Positions 54,102 to 56,707 of a DNA stretch of 56,707 nucleotides are shown here, piece by piece. The position numbers and the translations under genes are program-made. The notes beneath the pieces are model-generated. The model made no database searches. It saw only the letters and a program-made list of their open reading frames with translations, and had not been told where the DNA came from. How positions within the stretch are numbered: the stretch's first letter is position 1; each line of letters starts with the position of its first letter. The stretch spans positions 1 to 56,707 of IMG/VR virus record IMGVR_UViG_3300041409_000548. One strand, written 5' to 3'. The DNA comes from a virus.

Positions 54102-54385
54102 TGGGCACCGTGACGCTGCACCGCCGGGACGCGGTCGTCGACGCGGTCGTCGACGCGGGTATCGGCGCCGACCCGGATGACGCGGTCGTCACCACCTATC
54201 GCACCCACCTCGAACCCGACGTGTGCTTCGGCATCCTCGTCGACCCGTGGGACACGGCTCTGGCGATGGGAGTCGCGCGGCGACTCGGCGTCGACGGCGT
54301 GGCCCGTTCGGCGAACCTGCCGTTCGACGACGGCCGCGACGGCGTCGTCGTCTACTTCCCCGGCCACACCCTCACGGAGGACTGA
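54101..54385 (+). CDS. Hypothetical protein
   Basis: The 94-residue protein starts at an ATG that shares its A with the preceding TGA. Its N-terminal part has a direct repeat ('DAVVDAVVDAG'; GCGGTCGTCGAC twice in DNA), and later 'GVARRLGVDGVARSANLPFD'. It could be an old α/β fold; no family was recognised. Confidence 0.6.
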   Translation: MGTVTLHRRDAVVDAVVDAGIGADPDDAVVTTYRTHLEPDVCFGILVDPWDTALAMGVARRLGVDGVARSANLPFDDGRDGVVVYFPGHTLTED

Positions 54386-54391
54386 TCCGCC

Positions 54392-54724
54392 ATGACCACC
54401 ACTACCACCGGGGACCTGTTCGTCGCCCCGGACGCGCACGGCGACCCCTCTGTCTGGCTGCGCCGTCCCGACGGCGGCGATGGCATCGCGCTCGCACGGC
54501 GCACGGAGATCCATCCCGCGCTGTGGGACCTCCTGGCCGGCGTCATCTCCGAGGTGCCCGACCGGGTCTACGTCTACGACTGGCAGCACGACGGGCGCAC
54601 CGCGTACGTGCCGGTGACCGTCGTGGGCGGGCCGGACGGTGACGGGGACCTGCTGGTGTCGCTGTGCGGGCACGAGGTCCAGGTCCCGGCGGACACCGTG
54701 GTGGTCCGCGAGGTGACGTCATGA
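54392..54724 (+). CDS. Hypothetical protein with DWQHDGRT motif
   Basis: The 110-residue protein starts with Met and five Thr, and contains 'YVYDWQHDGRTAYVPVTVVG' and a β-rich end. The motif DWQHDGRT is shared with the gene two positions upstream, so the two proteins may have a common domain. The function is unknown. Confidence 0.62.
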   Translation: MTTTTTGDLFVAPDAHGDPSVWLRRPDGGDGIALARRTEIHPALWDLLAGVISEVPDRVYVYDWQHDGRTAYVPVTVVGGPDGDGDLLVSLCGHEVQVPADTVVVREVTS

Positions 54725-55029
54725 CCGCCCCCGCGAAGGTGTGGGCGTGGTGCAACAGCGGCAACGGAACCGACTGGCAAACATGGCTGGCGATCGCCGA
54801 GGACGGCGAGGTGCTGTGCTCGCACATCTCCTCGTCCCGAGATTGGGGCCAGCGTGACGTCGGCCCCAGCGGGTTCTACGTCGAGAGGTACGTCGCCAAA
54901 TTCGGTGAGCGGTTCATGGACCGCCTCGATTACGTCGTCGTCGCAGAGGGCGAGGCCCCTCCTGCTGAGGTGTACGAGCGCAACCAGGAACGTGCCCGTG
55001 CTGAGGCCGCTAAGCAGGCAACGTCATGA
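54721..55029 (+). CDS. Hypothetical protein
   Basis: The 102-residue protein begins 'MTAPAKVWAWCNSGNGTDWQ' and continues 'WLAIAEDGEVLCSHISSSRD' and 'YVAKFGERFMDRLDYVVVAE', ending in a charged helix. Proteins with this outline are common in actinophage early regions. No function is known. It starts at an ATGA overlap. Confidence 0.65.
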   Translation: MTAPAKVWAWCNSGNGTDWQTWLAIAEDGEVLCSHISSSRDWGQRDVGPSGFYVERYVAKFGERFMDRLDYVVVAEGEAPPAEVYERNQERARAEAAKQATS

Positions 55030-55196
55030 GCGGCCTCAAGCCCGGCGACAAGGTCTACGTCGAAGCCGTCGTGAACGACGTCTACGGCGACGACGTCGAG
55101 CTCGCCATCGAGCAGAACGGCGGCCGGGTCATGTACCCCCTCGTCGCGGCCGAGCACGTCCACCCCGCGCCGCAGCCGGGCGAGGCGACGACGTGA
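55026..55196 (+). CDS. Small KOW-like β-barrel protein
   Basis: A 56-residue frame starts at an ATGA overlap and reads 'LKPGDKVYVEAVVNDVYGDD' followed by 'VELAIEQNGGRVMYPLVAAE'. This alternation suggests a small SH3/KOW-like barrel. It overlaps both neighbours by 4 bp, which supports it as a real gene. Confidence 0.62.
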   Translation: MSGLKPGDKVYVEAVVNDVYGDDVELAIEQNGGRVMYPLVAAEHVHPAPQPGEATT

Positions 55197-55396
55197 CCAA
55201 GGTGAAGGTCGGCCAGATCTGGGCCGACAACGACAAGCGCCACTATGGCCGCCAGATCCGCATCGTCCGCGTGGACGTGCGCTACGCGGACGTCGAGAAC
55301 GTTGACAGCGGCCGTCGCAGTCGGGTTCTGCTCTCCCGCTTCTGGCCTACCAGAACCGGCTACCGGCTCGTGTCCGACGTGGACGGTGCCGCATGA
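55193..55396 (+). CDS. Small β-barrel-like protein
   Basis: The 67-residue protein has 'VKVGQIWADNDKRHYGRQIR' and 'LLSRFWPTRTGYRLVSD', a pattern common in actinophages and close to the small barrel encoded just before. It may bind nucleic acid. It starts at a GTGA overlap and ends in an ATGA overlap. Confidence 0.65.
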   Translation: MTKVKVGQIWADNDKRHYGRQIRIVRVDVRYADVENVDSGRRSRVLLSRFWPTRTGYRLVSDVDGAA

Positions 55397-55731
55397 CGAC
55401 CACCGGCGACCTGGCGCAGCGCATCACCGCCGCGCTCGACAAGGCGGAGATGGTCGCCAACGCCTCAGCACGGGGTGGCCTGGCCGTCACCGTGGGCATC
55501 AAGACCGTGTCCAACGCTGCCGAAGCCGCCGTGGTCGCCCACTGGAACGCGTGGAAGCCCGCACGCGTGCTCGCCCTGATTACCACCGACCGACGCGTGC
55601 TGGAACGGCACCACACGGTGTGGGCCGAGCCCGAGACTTCGTGGGAGTGGTGCAAGTCGTGCCGCCACCGCGACCGGCACGACTGCGACGACGTGCTGGA
55701 TCTCGCCGCGCGCTGGGGCGTGACCCCGTGA
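55393..55731 (+). CDS. DUF6221-like protein (copy 3)
   Basis: The 112-residue protein has 'DLAQRITAALDKAEMVANAS', 'KPARVLALITTDRRVLERHH' and 'VLDLAARWGVTP'. The middle and end agree with the 3008-3289 product. It also has a Cys/His pair region ('CKSCRHRDRHDC'). The family has no known function. Confidence 0.78.
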   Translation: MTTTGDLAQRITAALDKAEMVANASARGGLAVTVGIKTVSNAAEAAVVAHWNAWKPARVLALITTDRRVLERHHTVWAEPETSWEWCKSCRHRDRHDCDDVLDLAARWGVTP

Positions 55732-56165
55732 AGCGCGCCCCCGAACACACAGAATCCGAACTGCTCGAACGCGCCGCCACCGAAATCGAACACCGCGCCC
55801 AACTGCACCCCGACAAGCTCGGCTGGACCCCCGGCTGCACCTACGACGGACCCAACCGCGCCGCATGCCGCGTCGACATCGAAGGCGCCATGACGTGGCC
55901 AGCCACCAACCACCACACCGGCGCCGTCGACCCCACCCGGCACACAGCCGGCGCGATCCTGAACCGGGCCGTCGGGAACTACATCGCGTGGAACGACGCC
56001 GAGGGCCGCACCCAGGACCAGGTCCTGGGTCTGCTCCGCCGCGCAGCCGCGTACGCCGCCGACCTGCCGCCTGCTGACCTGGCCGCTCTGCGGGCCGAGG
56101 TCCTGACCGATCCCACGCCGACCCCGCCGCCCGTCCAGATCCAGGAGCCCCGCCATGCCTGCTGA
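55728..56165 (+). CDS. DUF6197-like protein (copy 3)
   Basis: The 145-residue protein has 'ELLERAATEIEHRAQLHPDK', a Cys pair region ('PGCTYDGPNRAACRVDIEGA') and 'NYIAWNDAEGRTQDQVLGLL', the typical DUF6197 end. It is more diverged from the other two copies than they are from each other. A Pro/Thr-rich tail follows. It starts at a GTGA overlap. Confidence 0.72.
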   Translation: MKRAPEHTESELLERAATEIEHRAQLHPDKLGWTPGCTYDGPNRAACRVDIEGAMTWPATNHHTGAVDPTRHTAGAILNRAVGNYIAWNDAEGRTQDQVLGLLRRAAAYAADLPPADLAALRAEVLTDPTPTPPPVQIQEPRHAC

Positions 56166-56592
56166 TGCCCACGTGGACCTCGACCGCGCCGACGCGGTCA
56201 TGGACCACATCGACACCCACCCCGAGCAGCACGCCCAGAGGCGGTGGTTCTGCGGGACCACCGCCTGCGTCGCAGGACGCACCGCGCTGATGGCCGGCTG
56301 GAAGCCGGTCTTCCGCTCCATCTGCGGAGCGGAAGCCTGCCGCGCCTGCCGCCTCATCGCGGAGGAGGTCGAGAAGGACGGTGAGGTGCGCTACGTCGCG
56401 GACGTCGCGAGGGAGCTGCTCGGGCTGGACTGCGAGACGGCGGACCGGCTGTTCGCGGGGGACAACACGCTCGACGACATCCACCAGGTCCACAAGGAGC
56501 TGCACGGCGCGCCCCGCCAGCCCCTGTCATGGGAAGACACCGACAGGGGCGCCGTCGGCGTCATCTGGGCGAGCACGGACGGTGCACCGTGA
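56155..56592 (+). CDS. Hypothetical protein, paralogue of the 1639 gene product
   Basis: The 145-residue protein shares with the 1639-1968 product 'DLDRADAVMDHIDTHPEQHA', a Trp/Cys segment ('RRWFCGTTACVAGRTALMAG'), 'GWKP' and 'LLGLDCETADRLFAGDNTLD'. It has an extra cysteine-rich insert ('CGAEACRACRL') and a longer tail. The role is unknown. The ATG lies 11 bp inside the end of the upstream gene. Confidence 0.72.
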   Translation: MPADAHVDLDRADAVMDHIDTHPEQHAQRRWFCGTTACVAGRTALMAGWKPVFRSICGAEACRACRLIAEEVEKDGEVRYVADVARELLGLDCETADRLFAGDNTLDDIHQVHKELHGAPRQPLSWEDTDRGAVGVIWASTDGAP

Positions 56593-56707
56593 CACGCGGA
56601 CACGTCGTGCGGCTCCCCGACGGCACCCCCGACACAACCCTCACCTACGTCCGGCTCCGAGTCCTCGCCGCCGCGCAAGCCGGCCACAACATCGACAGCA
56701 TCACCCC
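56589..56707 (+). CDS. Hypothetical protein, N-terminal part (gene crosses the circular join)
   Basis: The GTG at 56589 overlaps the upstream stop by 4 bp. The frame runs off the end of the window and continues at the start, ending at 250. The N-terminus reads 'VTRGHVVRLPDGTPDTTLTY'. That the frame and protein continue smoothly across the 69-base overlap supports a circular molecule. Confidence 0.75.
   Translation, partial: MTRGHVVRLPDGTPDTTLTYVRLRVLAAAQAGHNIDSIT
56639..56707. repeat. Terminal direct repeat, right copy
   Basis: These 69 bases are identical to positions 1-69, with no mismatch. Confidence 0.95.

Overview
The window is one complete, circularly closed genome of a temperate, tailed (siphovirus-type) actinobacteriophage, or its excised prophage. 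The first 69 bases are repeated exactly as the last 69, and one gene reads across that join, so the unique circle is about 56,638 bp. The host is inferred to be a high-GC actinomycete: third codon positions are almost always G or C, GTG starts are as common as ATG, and the gene families (DUF6221, DUF6197, DUF6907, DUF2637, DUF4236, small CxxC proteins) are typical of mycelial actinobacteria such as Streptomyces or Pseudonocardiales. The species cannot be named from the sequence. No tRNA, rRNA or CRISPR array was seen.

Layout. (1) Early operon, + strand, from about 52,195 through the join to about 16,206: an excisionase-like gene, many small accessory genes, a RecE-like nuclease and RecT-like annealing protein, a cytosine-5 methyltransferase with a second gene nested in another frame, RusA, an amino-group DNA methyltransferase, a replication initiator and DnaB-like helicase, and a membrane-anchored Mrr-type nuclease. 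Most neighbours overlap by 4 bp (ATGA or GTGA), which suggests translational coupling. (2) Late operon, + strand, 15,925-40,375: HNH nuclease, terminase, portal, protease, capsid, an unusual 6 kb cassette (lectin-like and repeat proteins plus a homing endonuclease), head-tail connectors, tail tube, frameshifted tail chaperone, tape measure, tail-tip proteins, membrane proteins and a putative endolysin. It ends at a 26-bp-stem terminator with a UUCG loop. (3) Regulation, transfer and integration module, 40,456-52,050: a HicA-like protein and a GntR/UTRA repressor on the - strand; a + strand cluster with a DUF2637 membrane protein, a second multi-pass membrane protein and a 705-residue FtsK/SpoIIIE-type DNA translocase; then a serine integrase and an XRE-type repressor on the - strand.

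The most striking point is the third module. A GntR/KorSA-like repressor, Spd-like membrane proteins and an FtsK-type pump are the standard parts of actinomycete integrative and conjugative elements (AICEs, such as pSAM2), yet here they sit inside a genome with a full virion gene set. The phage may therefore spread both as virions and by mycelial, plasmid-type DNA transfer. This is inference from gene content.

Three divergent control regions stand out: 41,475-41,597 (GntR repressor against the transfer cluster), 51,025-51,263 (a perfect 42-bp palindrome) and 52,051-52,194 (XRE repressor against the early operon).
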